The notes: generated by a model from the letters alone, not told the origin. Counted from the first letter of the stretch, positions 17,769 through 26,882 are shown. The stretch: 64,000 nt of DNA from Nitrospira moscoviensis (GCF_001273775.1 NZ_CP011801.1:3822001-3886000); one strand, 5' to 3'. Made by a program: numbers and translations.

Positions 17769-19064
17769 TTACACCGCGACCGAAGCCGGCCGGTAGGGAC
17801 ACTGTTGCAGGCGGATATGGTCTTCGTACTCCTGCCGGAACAGCTTCACGCTGCTCTGAACCAGCACCGCCGCGCCGGTCACCAATGTGCAATAGCCGGT
17901 GCCCTTGACGAACCCACAGAGCTGCAGCAGACTGTCCAAATCTTTTTGAGTACCCTGCCCCTCTTCGATCTTTGCCATCAGCTGCGCCAGATTGAGGGTG
18001 CCCATGCGGCAGGGCGGGCATTGCCCGCAGCTCTCGCCTTTGAAGAAATTCGAAAAGTGCAGGGTCTTCGCGACCATGCAGGTGGCGTCGTCCACGACGA
18101 TGACCCCCGCCGAGCCCAAACCGGTCCCGGCTTTTTTGAGCGAATCAAAGTCCATCGGCAGGTCAAGTTGGTCCGCCGTCACCATCGAGAAGGCGGGACC
18201 GCCCGGAAACACCGCCTTGATCTTGCGCCCTCCCGGCACGCCGCCGCTGCAACGCTCGATCAGCTCGCGGATCGTCACGCCCATCGGCATTTCATAGACC
18301 CCGGGCCGGTTCACCGCTCCGCTCAACGAGAACATCATGGTCCCCGGGCACTTCTCGGTGCCGACCTGCGTGAACCAGGAGGCGCCCTTGTAGAGGATGC
18401 GGGGAATATTGCAGAGCGTTTCGACGTTGTTCACGAGCGTCGGTTTGCCGTACAGCCCGAAGTCGGTCGGATAGAACGGGGGCTTCTGCCGCGGCATGGC
18501 GGGACGGCCCTGCATGGATTCCAACATGGCCGTCTCTTCTCCGGCGACGTAGCTGCCGTGGCCTTCAAAGACCTGCAAATCGATATCGACGCCGCTCCCG
18601 AATACGTTCTTGCCGAGAATTCCGCGCGCCTTGGCCTGCGCCAAGGCCTTGTGCAGATTCTCCCGCTCTTCCTGATATTCATGATTGACGTAAATGAAGG
18701 ACGCCTTGGCCTGCACCGTGTAGGACGCGATCAAGCACCCTTCGATCAATTGGTGCGGCAGCGTCTTGAGCAGATGCCGATCCTTGAACGTCCCCGGCTC
18801 GTGCTCTCCGGCGTTGCAGACGAAGTAGCGTTCTTTCACACGGTGATTCAGCACCTTGTCCCACTTGACGCCGGTCGGAAATCCCGCCCCTCCGCGGCCG
18901 CGCAAGCCCGACTTCTTCAACTCTTCGACGATCTGTGCGGCCTTCATGTCCTGCACGCATCGCTTCCAAGCCTCATACCCGCCTGCCTTGAGATAGCCTT
19001 CGATCTCCCAAGGGGCTCCTTCAAACTGCTGAATCAGGCGTGGTTCGCTGGCCGTCGGCATCAT
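17769..19064 (-). CDS. nuoF: Orphan NADH-quinone oxidoreductase subunit F-like protein
   Basis: This 431-residue flavoprotein matches the NADH-oxidising subunit of complex I. Visible are the NADH site GRGGAGFPTG (about 55-65), an FMN loop NAGEHEPGTFKDR (near 87) where complex I usually has NADE, the GHGSYVAGEETA loop (about 170-181), and the 4Fe-4S ligands SCGQCPPCR (about 343-351) with a fourth Cys near 390. No nuoE or nuoG is adjacent; instead a [2Fe-2S] ferredoxin follows. It may form a soluble NAD(P)H:ferredoxin module rather than complex I. A strong promoter lies 45 bases upstream. Confidence 0.88.
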   Translation of the reverse strand: MMPTASEPRLIQQFEGAPWEIEGYLKAGGYEAWKRCVQDMKAAQIVEELKKSGLRGRGGAGFPTGVKWDKVLNHRVKERYFVCNAGEHEPGTFKDRHLLKTLPHQLIEGCLIASYTVQAKASFIYVNHEYQEERENLHKALAQAKARGILGKNVFGSGVDIDLQVFEGHGSYVAGEETAMLESMQGRPAMPRQKPPFYPTDFGLYGKPTLVNNVETLCNIPRILYKGASWFTQVGTEKCPGTMMFSLSGAVNRPGVYEMPMGVTIRELIERCSGGVPGGRKIKAVFPGGPAFSMVTADQLDLPMDFDSLKKAGTGLGSAGVIVVDDATCMVAKTLHFSNFFKGESCGQCPPCRMGTLNLAQLMAKIEEGQGTQKDLDSLLQLCGFVKGTGYCTLVTGAAVLVQSSVKLFRQEYEDHIRLQQCPYRPASVAV

Positions 19065-19108
19065 CCAATCCTTCAGATCCTTCAGAAAAGTCCGGAGTTG
19101 AAAGGCGT

Positions 19109-19137
19109 ACTATACGGCTCGGCGTCCCTGACGTCAA
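19109..19137 (-). promoter_or_regulatory. Strong sigma70-type promoter for nuoF
   Basis: TTGACG (-35, 5 of 6; 19132-19137), a 17-base spacer and TATAGT (-10, 5 of 6; 19109-19114), leaving about 38 bases of leader before the nuoF ATG. Confidence 0.75.
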
Positions 19138-19277
19138 GGAAACCACTGGAGAATAGGCCTGAATCTCAATCAGTTAGGCCTGGAGGCCTAGCGGGAATGG
19201 GTAGAGAGGGGCAGCGGGGCGACTCGCGGGTCGCCGGCGGGAGAGGCGCGCCGGCGACGACGGAGACTTGAGATCGG

Positions 19278-19865
19278 TTATTTGAAATGGCTGCCGGCAC
19301 CCATGAAGAACAACATGGGGATCGACAACAGGAAGTTCACGCGCGACGCCAACAGCGCTGTGCGACCCCACTGAGCCATTTCCGCCGGAGCGGGCGTGCC
19401 CTGCGCGGCCGCCGAAACGGCGGCGATGATCTTCTTCTGATTGGGCCAGATGATCGCATGCACGTTGGCCATCATGATGATGCCCAACAAGCCCCCGATG
19501 CCGAGCGCGATGGCGCCGGTTCCGCCTTTGGAATACAGGTAGAAGTAGAGGACGATGCCGGCCAATACCGTCACCGTCGCGCCGTGCCGGAACCAATTCA
19601 ACGCCGCCGGCATCAGCTTGGGGATCACGACGTTCTTGGTCGGGCCGTCGAGGCTCTTGAGAAAGGCGGCGTTGATCAGGTTGAAGAAATACAGCAAGCC
19701 GATCCAGGTAATGCCGGCCAAAAAGTGCACCCAGCGCATGAGGACCCCGAACCAGTCGGCTTCGCCGGCCCCGATTCCACTGATGCCGAGAAATACCACT
19801 ATCAAAACGACGGCGAGCGCAAACCCCGCGCCCATCGTCTGCATCGGATCTTCCAAAAATTTCAT
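19278..19865 (-). CDS. PuuD-like membrane protein (urate hydroxylase membrane domain family)
   Basis: This encodes 195 residues with about four transmembrane helices (about 11-30, 42-62, 92-111, 118-140) and a last hydrophobic segment near the C terminus. The pattern RWVHFLAGITWIGLLYFFN and later ANVHAIIWPNQKK fits the membrane part of the PuuD (DUF989) family. The C-terminal cytochrome c domain of real PuuD is missing and no purine degradation genes are near, so urate oxidation should not be assumed; a haem-binding membrane protein is possible. Confidence 0.7.
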   Translation of the reverse strand: MKFLEDPMQTMGAGFALAVVLIVVFLGISGIGAGEADWFGVLMRWVHFLAGITWIGLLYFFNLINAAFLKSLDGPTKNVVIPKLMPAALNWFRHGATVTVLAGIVLYFYLYSKGGTGAIALGIGGLLGIIMMANVHAIIWPNQKKIIAAVSAAAQGTPAPAEMAQWGRTALLASRVNFLLSIPMLFFMGAGSHFK

Positions 19866-19903
19866 AGCTCCCTCTCGTCTAACGGTTTACTGCTAAGCTG
19901 GTG

Positions 19904-19933
19904 TCTGTACTGTAGCCGGGGCGAGATTGTCAA
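19904..19933 (-). promoter_or_regulatory. Possible promoter for the PuuD-like gene
   Basis: A perfect TTGACA (19928-19933) is followed after 18 bases by a weak -10 TACAGA (3 of 6), with about 32 bases of leader before the ATG. Confidence 0.4.
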
Positions 19934-19952
19934 GAACGGGACAGTCACCCTT

Positions 19953-19984
19953 CCAATGACTGATGACTATTGACCGATGACCGT
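19953..19984. repeat. Heptamer array, family A copy 2
   Basis: Four consecutive 7-base units CAATGAC, TGATGAC, TATTGAC, CGATGAC run up to the mdh stop codon (convergent side). Confidence 0.65.
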
Positions 19985-19985
19985 C

Positions 19986-20924
19986 TTACGCCGTCAGCCG
20001 ATCGACCGCGGCGCAGAGCTCTCGCACGGCGTTTGCCGACACGTCGAGCGCGGCCCGTTCCTCGGCGGTCAGCTCGTACTCGACGATTTGCTCGGCGCCG
20101 CTGCGGCCGATTTTCACCGGCACGCCGACGACCACGTCCTTCAACCCGTATTCGCCTTCGCACAGAACCGCGCAGGGGAGGACGCGCTTCTCGTCCCGCA
20201 TGATCGCTTCCACCATATCCACCGCCGCCGCGGAGGGCGCGTAGAACGCACTGCCCGTCTTCAGCAAGCCGACGATTTCGGCGCCGCCGTCGCGCGTGCG
20301 CTTCACGATCCCATCCAACGTGTCTTTCGACATCAGCTCGGAGACCGGCCGGCCTTTGACGGTGGTGTAGCGGGGCAAGGGGACCATCGTGTCGCCGTGC
20401 CCGCCCAACACCATGGCTTGGACATCCGGCCCCGGCACGTCGAGCGCGGCGGCGATAAAAGCCCGCATGCGGGCGGAGTCCAGCACACCGGCCATACCGA
20501 GAATGCGCGACTTGGGCAATCCGCTGACCCGGCGGGCGACGTGGACCATCGCATCCAGCGGGTTCGTGACGAGGATCAGAATGACGTCCGGGGATCGGGA
20601 CACCAACTCCGTGACGACCGACTTCACGATCTTGGCGTTGGTCGCCAGCAGCTCGTCGCGGCTCATGCCCGGCTTCCGCGGGATGCCGGAGGTGATCACC
20701 GCCACCGCGGAGCCGGCCGTTTCTTCGTAGCCGTTCGTGCCGACGACGCGGGAGCTGTAACCGCACACCGGCCCGGCCTGGACGATGTCCAACGCCTTGC
20801 CCTGCGGCACCCCTTCCACGATATCGACCAGGACGACGTCGTACCGGTCTTTTTCCGCCAGTCGCTGCGCCGTCGTGCCGCCGACGTTGCCCGCCCCCAC
20901 CACCGTAATTTTCGGTCGCCCCAT
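19986..20924 (-). CDS. mdh: Malate dehydrogenase, LDH-like type
   Basis: NAD-dependent interconversion of malate and oxaloacetate (TCA or reductive TCA cycle). The 312 residues begin with the Rossmann GAGNVGG (10-16). The substrate arginines are in [13 protein letters not shown] (about 80-92), the dinucleotide-site NPLDAM is near 120, the R in LDSARMR near 150 and the catalytic His in GGHGDTMVP near 174. This is the LDH-like MDH group of about 310 residues (Chlorobi, Aquificae, alphaproteobacteria). An AGAGGTGAG site precedes ATG. Confidence 0.95.
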   Translation of the reverse strand: MGRPKITVVGAGNVGGTTAQRLAEKDRYDVVLVDIVEGVPQGKALDIVQAGPVCGYSSRVVGTNGYEETAGSAVAVITSGIPRKPGMSRDELLATNAKIVKSVVTELVSRSPDVILILVTNPLDAMVHVARRVSGLPKSRILGMAGVLDSARMRAFIAAALDVPGPDVQAMVLGGHGDTMVPLPRYTTVKGRPVSELMSKDTLDGIVKRTRDGGAEIVGLLKTGSAFYAPSAAAVDMVEAIMRDEKRVLPCAVLCEGEYGLKDVVVGVPVKIGRSGAEQIVEYELTAEERAALDVSANAVRELCAAVDRLTA

Positions 20925-21119
20925 TTCTCACCTCTGCTTCTTGTTCCCACCCTGCCGCCAAGAGAGGGCTCGGCATGAGTTCTTACTGCGCGGATAATCT
21001 CACCCGCCCACCCCTTGCGCCGGGGCGCACTCGCGCCCATGCGAGCACCGCCCGCGATCGAGTCATCTTATTGATCCCCGCGTGCGCGGTGGGCGAGCAA
21101 GAGAGACCGCCGGAGCCGC

Positions 21120-21533
21120 TCAGTGCCCCCCCTCGTGCTCCGTCCAGCCCGCGACTTTGAAGTTGATCGTGCAGACGAAATTCTCCCCGTCGTAAAAATT
21201 CACTTTGATTTTTTTCTTCCCATAGGTCTTCGCCAGGAACTCCTCGGGATGATCCACCAGCTCCTGATAGCCGCCCGGCGGGTATTCGCCGAGCTCGTGG
21301 AAGACCACGATCATCCCCGATTTGACTTCCTGCAGAATCTTGGCCGAGCAGCGCGGATACACCTCCCAGAACTTCTCTTCGATCATCTCCTTCGTCGGCT
21401 CGGGCCGATCCTCGCCCGGCTTCACCGGCTGCGCGAACTTCGCCAGGCGACGGACGTAGGGATACTGGTGCCCGGTGAACAACTTGTACAGCCAGGGCGG
21501 CACGTTCCGCTTGGTCGATCCCGTATCCATCAT
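21120..21533 (-). CDS. Conserved hypothetical protein, 137 aa
   Basis: I do not recognise a named domain. The protein is soluble, with an aromatic N-terminal part (PPWLYKLFTGHQYPYVRRL), a middle rich in Glu/Lys, and a C-terminal beta-rich part (KIKVNFYDGENFVCTINFKVAGWTEH) that suggests a small sandwich fold. No catalytic signature is visible. It lies between the CbbO-like gene and mdh on the same strand. Heptamers occupy the 83-base gap to the CbbO-like gene; 195 bases of GC-rich DNA separate it from mdh. Confidence 0.65.
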   Translation of the reverse strand: MMDTGSTKRNVPPWLYKLFTGHQYPYVRRLAKFAQPVKPGEDRPEPTKEMIEEKFWEVYPRCSAKILQEVKSGMIVVFHELGEYPPGGYQELVDHPEEFLAKTYGKKKIKVNFYDGENFVCTINFKVAGWTEHEGGH

Positions 21534-21545
21534 CCCACAGATCTT

Positions 21546-21616
21546 CGTGACGCGTGACGGGCGACTCGTGACAAGGAATCTGTCGCGCCACGCTGGTCAC
21601 CCGCCACTTGTCGCTT
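21546..21616. repeat. Heptamer-like array (GTGACGC type)
   Basis: Units GTGACGC, GTGACGG, GCGACTC and GTGACAA are followed by partly complementary GTCACCC, GCCACTT and GTCGCTT units, ending exactly at the stop codon of the CbbO-like gene. It is related in period and base content to the TGACCGA arrays. Confidence 0.5.
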
Positions 21617-24600
21617 TTAGGCGGTGAGTCTCTGGTAAATCCTCGGGAGCCGCACCGGCAGCGCCTCGACCCGATCGATCACCGTGTACTGCACGTCTCC
21701 GTACATCCGGCGCAGATAGTCGTCCCCTTCCCGATCGATCGTGACGCAGAAGGGATGGATCCCGGCCCGTCTCGCCTCCCGCAACGCCGCCTTGGTGTCT
21801 TCCAAGGCGTACTCGTCCTTGTAGTCCCCGTCCAAAGGACGCCCGTCGCTCAGCAGGACGAGGATGCGCGTCTTCGCGTCCCGCTTGAGCAGCTTCGCGC
21901 CGGCATGCCGGATCGCCGCGCCGTCACGGTTTTGCTGCCGGGGGGCCAGCCCGCCCAGGCGACCGGCCGTCGCGGAGCCGAGCCGCTCGTCGAACTCCTT
22001 GATCGTCAAACACTCCACCTGATGCCGTCCCTCTCCGGAATACGCATAGAGCGCATAGTCGTCACCCACGGCGTCGAGCGCTTCGCACAAGAGCGCCAGG
22101 CTGGCTTGCTCGATCTCGATCACCCGCCGGCCGCCGTCAATCCGCCGGTTGGTCGAGCCGCTCGCATCGACCAAGAACGCCACGGCGACATCGCGTTCCT
22201 TCTTGTCCCGTCTCACGTACAGGCGATCGTCGCCTTCATGCCCAGCCCGCTGCTCGGCGGCCCGGCGCACCGCCGCATCGATATCGAGTTCCTCTCCGTC
22301 TACCTGTCCGGCCAGCCGGCGGAACGCCGGCGGCCGCAGCCCCTCGAAGTACCGGCGCAACGATCTGATCGCGCTCGCATGCGCCACCAACGTGGCGGAC
22401 ACCGCTTCGTCGGAGCCCGCCTCCGCTTCGCGCTCCACGACACGGCACCAATGGATCCGATAATCCTGGATCGTATGGTCCCACTCCGGATAGTAGACGG
22501 CTCGCTGGCCCTGCGAGATGCCGGGCGACGGCTCCTGATCCACCTCCAGCTGGAGCAATTCATCGGCCACCGGCGGCAGCGAACGTCCCCCCCCCAGCAC
22601 GTCGCCGGTCGTCGAGTTCCGCTCACCGGCCTTGCCGCGCGGCGACAGCCTGTCCGCCCGCTCCTTCGATCCGCCGCCATGGCTGGCGGTCGCGTCCGGC
22701 CCCGCCTGCCGGTCACCACGTTCCGTATCGCCTCTCGTGATGAACTCGGGATTCATCGCGCCGCGATAGAGCCAATTCGTCACAGGCTGGTACGGCTCGC
22801 TTGTCTCGGATGCCGCCGGCCCGGCGCCCAGTTCCGGATGCTCTTCGGTGGCGCGCTCGGCCTGCGCCATCTTGGCGTTGGAAGCCAACAGCTCGTCCAT
22901 GCGCACATAGACATCATCCACCAACCGGACCGTGTCCTCCGCCGTCGCGCCCGTCCTCAGGAGCCGCCGGCAGAGGTTCCATAATAGTGCTACCTCTTCC
23001 ATAACGGCGCGGGGGACCGCCAACGCGGCCTTCTCGCCGGTCGAAAGCCGGAGCAAGCCGTCGACGATCAGCTCTCTCACCGTCAAGCCGTGTGACGGAT
23101 CGCGCGGCGTGATCGCCTCCTCAGCCAGCTTCGCCAGATCCTTGCGCAAGCCGGGGTAGGCCTGCTGCAGGAGGAATTCGACGCGCGCGTCCTCCAAAAC
23201 CACCCACAGGTCGCGAACCAGTCGCGGATGGGGATAGAGCGCGAAGACTCCGGCTAACGTGTCCGGTATCGAGCCATCACCGCGGCCGTAGCGGCGCCGA
23301 ACCCGGTCGATCAGATCGCGAAGAGGATCGAGCGTGAGACGATAGGTGCCGAATTCAAGATGGCCCGCCTCATGGGCGGCCATGATCAGATACAGCCGCT
23401 CGTTCTCCTCGGCGGTCGCATATCGGCGAAGGACGGCCGGCAGCGCGATCGTTCGGCCGTCCGCGCTGACCGTGGCTCGCGCGGCCTGGCCGATCGAATC
23501 CGGCAGCGCCGTGATCGCGACATCGGCTCCGCACAGTCCCTCGACGAACAACTTGACGGTTCTCGCCACTCGCCGAAGCGGAACACCGCTCAGGGCCGTT
23601 TCCACCGAGGCGAGGGCTTTCTGCGACGCCACGGCAAAATAGGCGCGCGCGCCGTCGATACTGTAGGCCAGCACTTCCATGCCAGCCTTGACCCAGCTCT
23701 CGAACCGCGGGCCGGCCTGGAGTTCCTCGCCGATCAGGCCGACGATCTCCGGGCAGCGTCGCAGATAGCTCAAGGCGGCCTCCGCATCTTTCTCGGCGAT
23801 CAGCGATCCGTACTGCAAGACTCTGGTCTGCCACTCCACGGACGGCAGCCGGCGCATGAGGGCCGGCGCTTCACCTAGGCAGGCGATCCCTGCTTCGGGA
23901 GCACGATCGGCGAGTTGCGAGCCGAGGGCGATGGCACGCGAACGGACGGAAGCGGGCAGGTCGCCGAGGATGGCGGGACTGGTCCGCAAAAACTCCATCG
24001 TCCCGATGTAGTCCGGCTTTCCCAGGCTGTTGGGCGTGATTAATTTCAAGCCGAACGCAAGCCATCCGCGGACATCCTCCAACGGAAGCACCGGTGCCAA
24101 CGCCGGAATCTGTCTGATATATTCCAGTCCCACGACCACGTCGACTTGGACCAAGTCGATGCCGACGGCGAGCCAGGGCCGCAGCTGCTCGAAGGGGACT
24201 CCGGCCAGAATGCGCGGCGCGGTGCGGAGATATTCCAGCGCCACGTTCACGTCCTCCTCGGCCAGGTCCAGACCGACAGCCAAGACAGCCGGCCGCGCCT
24301 CGGCCGGCTCGATCAGTCCGAGAATCAGCGGGCTGTCCTTGAAATACTTGAGCGCCGTGGCGCCGGAAGATTCGGCCAGCGCTACGCCGAGATCGAGCCA
24401 CGGAATGACAAAGGATAAGCCGGCGCAGCGATCCAACTCGGGAAGCGCCTCTACGGCCGCCGTCGCGGCCTTGCCCGACCTCTCACCCAGCTCATCGAGG
24501 AGGGCCAGGACCGCCGCCGGTACATCGTGACGGTCCGGCAGGTGAGCCAGCCGATCAATCATATGCCCGGCCGTCGCGCTCCCCAGATCCTCACCGAGGC

Positions 24601-24637
24601 GGCGGGCCAACTCGTCCTGTGCCCGGGATAACGCCAT
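21617..24637 (-). CDS. CbbO/NorD-like protein with C-terminal von Willebrand factor A domain
   Basis: The start MALSRAQDELARRLG gives 1006 residues and sits 22 bases after a strong promoter. The first 480 residues are helical repeats (each about 33 residues with AL-YL/F and LGLDL-like patterns). A middle part near 510-560 contains HEAGHLEFGTYR, a zinc-protease-like HExxH. The VWA domain (about 815-1006) has a complete MIDAS: DASGS near 821 and LLSDGRPLDG near 935. This layout matches CbbO/NorD partners of CbbQ/NorQ AAA+ ATPases, which remodel Rubisco or nitric oxide reductase. The cognate ATPase is at 26883-27701. Its target here is unknown. Confidence 0.82.
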   Translation of the reverse strand: MALSRAQDELARRLGEDLGSATAGHMIDRLAHLPDRHDVPAAVLALLDELGERSGKAATAAVEALPELDRCAGLSFVIPWLDLGVALAESSGATALKYFKDSPLILGLIEPAEARPAVLAVGLDLAEEDVNVALEYLRTAPRILAGVPFEQLRPWLAVGIDLVQVDVVVGLEYIRQIPALAPVLPLEDVRGWLAFGLKLITPNSLGKPDYIGTMEFLRTSPAILGDLPASVRSRAIALGSQLADRAPEAGIACLGEAPALMRRLPSVEWQTRVLQYGSLIAEKDAEAALSYLRRCPEIVGLIGEELQAGPRFESWVKAGMEVLAYSIDGARAYFAVASQKALASVETALSGVPLRRVARTVKLFVEGLCGADVAITALPDSIGQAARATVSADGRTIALPAVLRRYATAEENERLYLIMAAHEAGHLEFGTYRLTLDPLRDLIDRVRRRYGRGDGSIPDTLAGVFALYPHPRLVRDLWVVLEDARVEFLLQQAYPGLRKDLAKLAEEAITPRDPSHGLTVRELIVDGLLRLSTGEKAALAVPRAVMEEVALLWNLCRRLLRTGATAEDTVRLVDDVYVRMDELLASNAKMAQAERATEEHPELGAGPAASETSEPYQPVTNWLYRGAMNPEFITRGDTERGDRQAGPDATASHGGGSKERADRLSPRGKAGERNSTTGDVLGGGRSLPPVADELLQLEVDQEPSPGISQGQRAVYYPEWDHTIQDYRIHWCRVVEREAEAGSDEAVSATLVAHASAIRSLRRYFEGLRPPAFRRLAGQVDGEELDIDAAVRRAAEQRAGHEGDDRLYVRRDKKERDVAVAFLVDASGSTNRRIDGGRRVIEIEQASLALLCEALDAVGDDYALYAYSGEGRHQVECLTIKEFDERLGSATAGRLGGLAPRQQNRDGAAIRHAGAKLLKRDAKTRILVLLSDGRPLDGDYKDEYALEDTKAALREARRAGIHPFCVTIDREGDDYLRRMYGDVQYTVIDRVEALPVRLPRIYQRLTA

Positions 24638-24666
24638 GTGCCTTCGGACTCCGTGCAAAGTCACGG

Positions 24667-24695
24667 ATTGTAAAGGACAGCCCGGCGCTTGTAAA
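24667..24695 (-). promoter_or_regulatory. Sigma70-type promoter for the CbbO-like gene
   Basis: TTTACA (-35, 5 of 6; 24690-24695), a 17-base spacer and TACAAT (-10, 5 of 6; 24667-24672), with about 23 bases of leader to the ATG. It lies in the 103-base divergent gap shared with the ferredoxin:thioredoxin reductase gene. Confidence 0.7.
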
Positions 24696-24740
24696 CTGGC
24701 GTTCCATGCGTCATTCAGGTGCCGAAGGAGAGGTGAGCGA

Positions 24741-25154
24741 ATGAACGAGCCCCGCCAAGACAGCCTCGACAAGATGTGGAAATACGTCAAGGGATTCGCC
24801 GAGAAGAGCGGCACCACCATGCACCCCAACCCCGCGGTCACGGAAGCGGTGGTGAAGGGACTCGCGATGCATGTGGACGAACTGGGCAAGCCGCTCTGCC
24901 CCTGCAACTTCTATAAGGACAAGCAGGCTGAAGCGAAGCTGCGGCGATGGATCTGTGCCTGCGACGAAATGCAGATCTACAAGTACTGTCACTGCCTGTT
25001 GTTCGTTCGCGCAGACGGCATGCCGATTACGGAATATCTCCCCGAGGGGCATGAAGGACGGGAAGTCTACGGCCTCGTCACCGATCCGACGCCCGGCAAG
25101 GGTCGCGCCTTAAAGCACAAGGCCGCCGCTCCCGATCCTTCCACTTCGACGTGA
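24741..25154 (+). CDS. Ferredoxin:thioredoxin reductase catalytic subunit-like
   Basis: The start MNEPRQD follows GGAGAGG and gives 137 residues; an upstream in-frame ATG adds only shadow sequence from the divergent promoter region. The six-cysteine FTR pattern is complete: CPC (53, 55), CAC (72, 74) and CHC (83, 85), forming a redox disulfide beside a [4Fe-4S] cluster. FTR passes electrons from ferredoxin to thioredoxin. No variable subunit gene is adjacent, as in many anaerobe-type FTRs. The partner could be the ferredoxin at 17323. Confidence 0.88.
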   Translation: MNEPRQDSLDKMWKYVKGFAEKSGTTMHPNPAVTEAVVKGLAMHVDELGKPLCPCNFYKDKQAEAKLRRWICACDEMQIYKYCHCLLFVRADGMPITEYLPEGHEGREVYGLVTDPTPGKGRALKHKAAAPDPSTST

Positions 25155-25259
25155 ATCCCGTCGAGGCCCCCTCCTTTAGAAGAACCGCCAACCGACCGAT
25201 AGAGCAATCGGAAGCCGCTCCACCTTCGGTTCATCCCTGGCCTCCACCGGGAGAGCGTC

Positions 25260-26126
25260 ATGCACGCGGCACGCGAGCTGGTTGAATCCTGTCAAACTCT
25301 TCTCTCCTTGCCGGAGATCTATCTCCGCATCCGGAAGGTCGTGGAAGACCGGCATTCTTCGATGGACGATTTGGCGAAGGCGCTGGCGCTCGATCCTTCC
25401 ATGACGGCGCGCGTGTTGCAGATCGTCAACAGCCCGTTCTATTCGGTACCCCGGCGCATCGACACGCTGAGCCAAGCGGTGAATCTGTTGGGCATGCGGC
25501 CCATTCAGAATATCGTGTTCGCGACGAGCGTCGGGAAGGCCTTCCCCAAACTGCCGCCGACCGTGATGGACATGAACGCGTACTGGACCGCCAGCGTGTT
25601 GTGCGCGCTGCTGTCGATCCAGTTCGCGCGCCTCTCGCGGATACGGGACAGCGAGCCTTTCTTCATCGCCGGCCTGTTACGCGACATCGGCCACCTCGTG
25701 CTCTATCAAACGGCGCCGGATCGGGCGCAGTCGGCGCTCGTGGAGGCCCAGAACCTGAATCAACCGCTGGCGGAAGTGGAACGGGCGAGCATCGGATGCG
25801 ATTACGCGGAGGTGGGTGCCGAGCTCATCAACAAATGGGGCATGCCGCCGCAGCTGGAACAGGTGATTCGCTATCAGCTCTCACCGGATCAGGCGTCCTC
25901 CGAAGCGCAGAGGGGCGCCGCCATTCTGTTTGCCGCCGGCACGTTGGTCGACTTCCTCGGCAGGCACGGATTGCGGAAGGCGATCCCCGCAGAGATATTC
26001 GCTGCGGCGCTTGGGCCTCTGCAGATCTCGCAACCCTCCGCCGAGGACGCGCTATCCAACGCGCTCGACCAGTTGAACGGCACGCTGGCGTTGATCTACC
26101 CGGCGGGGCGGTCGCTGGCGGCCTGA
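25260..26126 (+). CDS. HDOD-domain signalling protein
   Basis: The 288 residues are a single HDOD domain (about 12-215), a degenerate HD phosphohydrolase fold used in signalling. It starts with SLPEIYLRIRKVVED, has the HDOD-typical LALDPSMTARVLQIVNSPFY and ALNLLG-like QAVNLLGMRPIQN, and later GLLRDIGHLVLY where HD enzymes have HDIG; here it reads RDIGH, so metal ligands are incomplete. Such proteins often act downstream of c-di-GMP or chemosensory systems. It is 105 bases behind the FTR gene on the same strand. Confidence 0.88.
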   Translation: MHAARELVESCQTLLSLPEIYLRIRKVVEDRHSSMDDLAKALALDPSMTARVLQIVNSPFYSVPRRIDTLSQAVNLLGMRPIQNIVFATSVGKAFPKLPPTVMDMNAYWTASVLCALLSIQFARLSRIRDSEPFFIAGLLRDIGHLVLYQTAPDRAQSALVEAQNLNQPLAEVERASIGCDYAEVGAELINKWGMPPQLEQVIRYQLSPDQASSEAQRGAAILFAAGTLVDFLGRHGLRKAIPAEIFAAALGPLQISQPSAEDALSNALDQLNGTLALIYPAGRSLAA

Positions 26127-26140
26127 CGTCATCGTCACGG

Positions 26141-26566
26141 TTACTCCCACCCGCTGACTTCGTAGCCCCGCGTGATGAGGCACCGGACGACGGCATCGGC
26201 ATAGGCGTGCTCCGGCACCAAGGGTTTGTAGGCTCCGCCGACCAGGCCGATGATCAGCCCTAATCCGCCGCCTGCGGCGGCGCCGATGGCGGCACCCGCG
26301 CCGCCGCCGATCAATCCGGCCGACGCGCCGACCGCCCCTCCCACCGTCGCACCCAGTACGGCACCCGCCGCGGCGTTACCGCTCCGATGTACTCCGGGAC
26401 GCAGACCCGCCTCTTCCGCCTGTTGCCGGCAGACCTCGATGTCCTGCCGCGCCATCTCCTTGCCGTAGAGTTGTAGATGTTTGTTGGACCGCAATAACGG
26501 CTCCGGCCCCGCGCAGGCGCTGACCGAGACAAGGAGCAACGGCAGTATGAAGATGTTTCTGTTCAC
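26141..26566 (-). CDS. Glycine-zipper lipoprotein
   Basis: This encodes 141 residues with a lipoprotein signal peptide ending in the lipobox VSAC (C18). Residues about 64-112 are very rich in Gly and Ala (AAAGAVLGATVGGAVG and similar), a glycine zipper that can insert into membranes. It is likely an outer-membrane-associated lipoprotein of the OmpA-zipper type. The start is GTG and overlaps the TGA of the DUF167 gene (GTGA), so translation is coupled. It is the last gene of a cbbQ-DUF167-lipoprotein set. Confidence 0.78.
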   Translation of the reverse strand: MNRNIFILPLLLVSVSACAGPEPLLRSNKHLQLYGKEMARQDIEVCRQQAEEAGLRPGVHRSGNAAAGAVLGATVGGAVGASAGLIGGGAGAAIGAAAGGGLGLIIGLVGGAYKPLVPEHAYADAVVRCLITRGYEVSGWE

Positions 26567-26859
26567 GCTTCCGTCAGCCGTGCCATCACCAGGTCCGCCG
26601 TCATGCCGTGCAACCGCAACCGTTTCCGCCGGCCTTCCGCGCCGGATAGGATCACGACGCGGGCCCGGGGAATCCTACAGCGCTCGGCCAGAAAGCGAAT
26701 GAGCGCCTCGTTCGCGGCTCCCTCGACCGGCGGGGCGGCCACGCGGATCTTCAGCGCGTCTCCATGGTACCCCGCGCATTCCGTGCGAGCGGCGTTCGGC
26801 TGCACGTGAACCACGAGGGTCGTACCGTCTGTGGTTTCCTGCGCGGGGGAACCCTTCAT
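26563..26859 (-). CDS. DUF167 / YggU family protein
   Basis: The 98-residue protein shows the small YggU fold: TTLVVHVQPNAARTE, then GDALKIRVAAPPVEGAANEALI and VVILSGAEGRRKRLRL. The function of the family is unknown. The start MKGSPAQ is chosen because it fits family length, although no good ribosome-binding site precedes it; the stop overlaps the lipoprotein start. It begins 23 bases after the CbbQ-like gene. Confidence 0.82.
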   Translation of the reverse strand: MKGSPAQETTDGTTLVVHVQPNAARTECAGYHGDALKIRVAAPPVEGAANEALIRFLAERCRIPRARVVILSGAEGRRKRLRLHGMTADLVMARLTEA

Positions 26860-26882
26860 GGGCGTGGGATCGAAGCAGAGGA

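Noticed and set aside
17727..19271. A 514-codon plus-strand frame opposite nuoF
   Set aside because: Antisense shadow, no family resemblance, and it begins inside a heptamer array.
24638..24907. N-terminal extension of the CbbO-like frame
   Set aside because: It would run across the strong promoter at 24667-24695 and overlap the FTR gene; the ATG at 24637 fits better.
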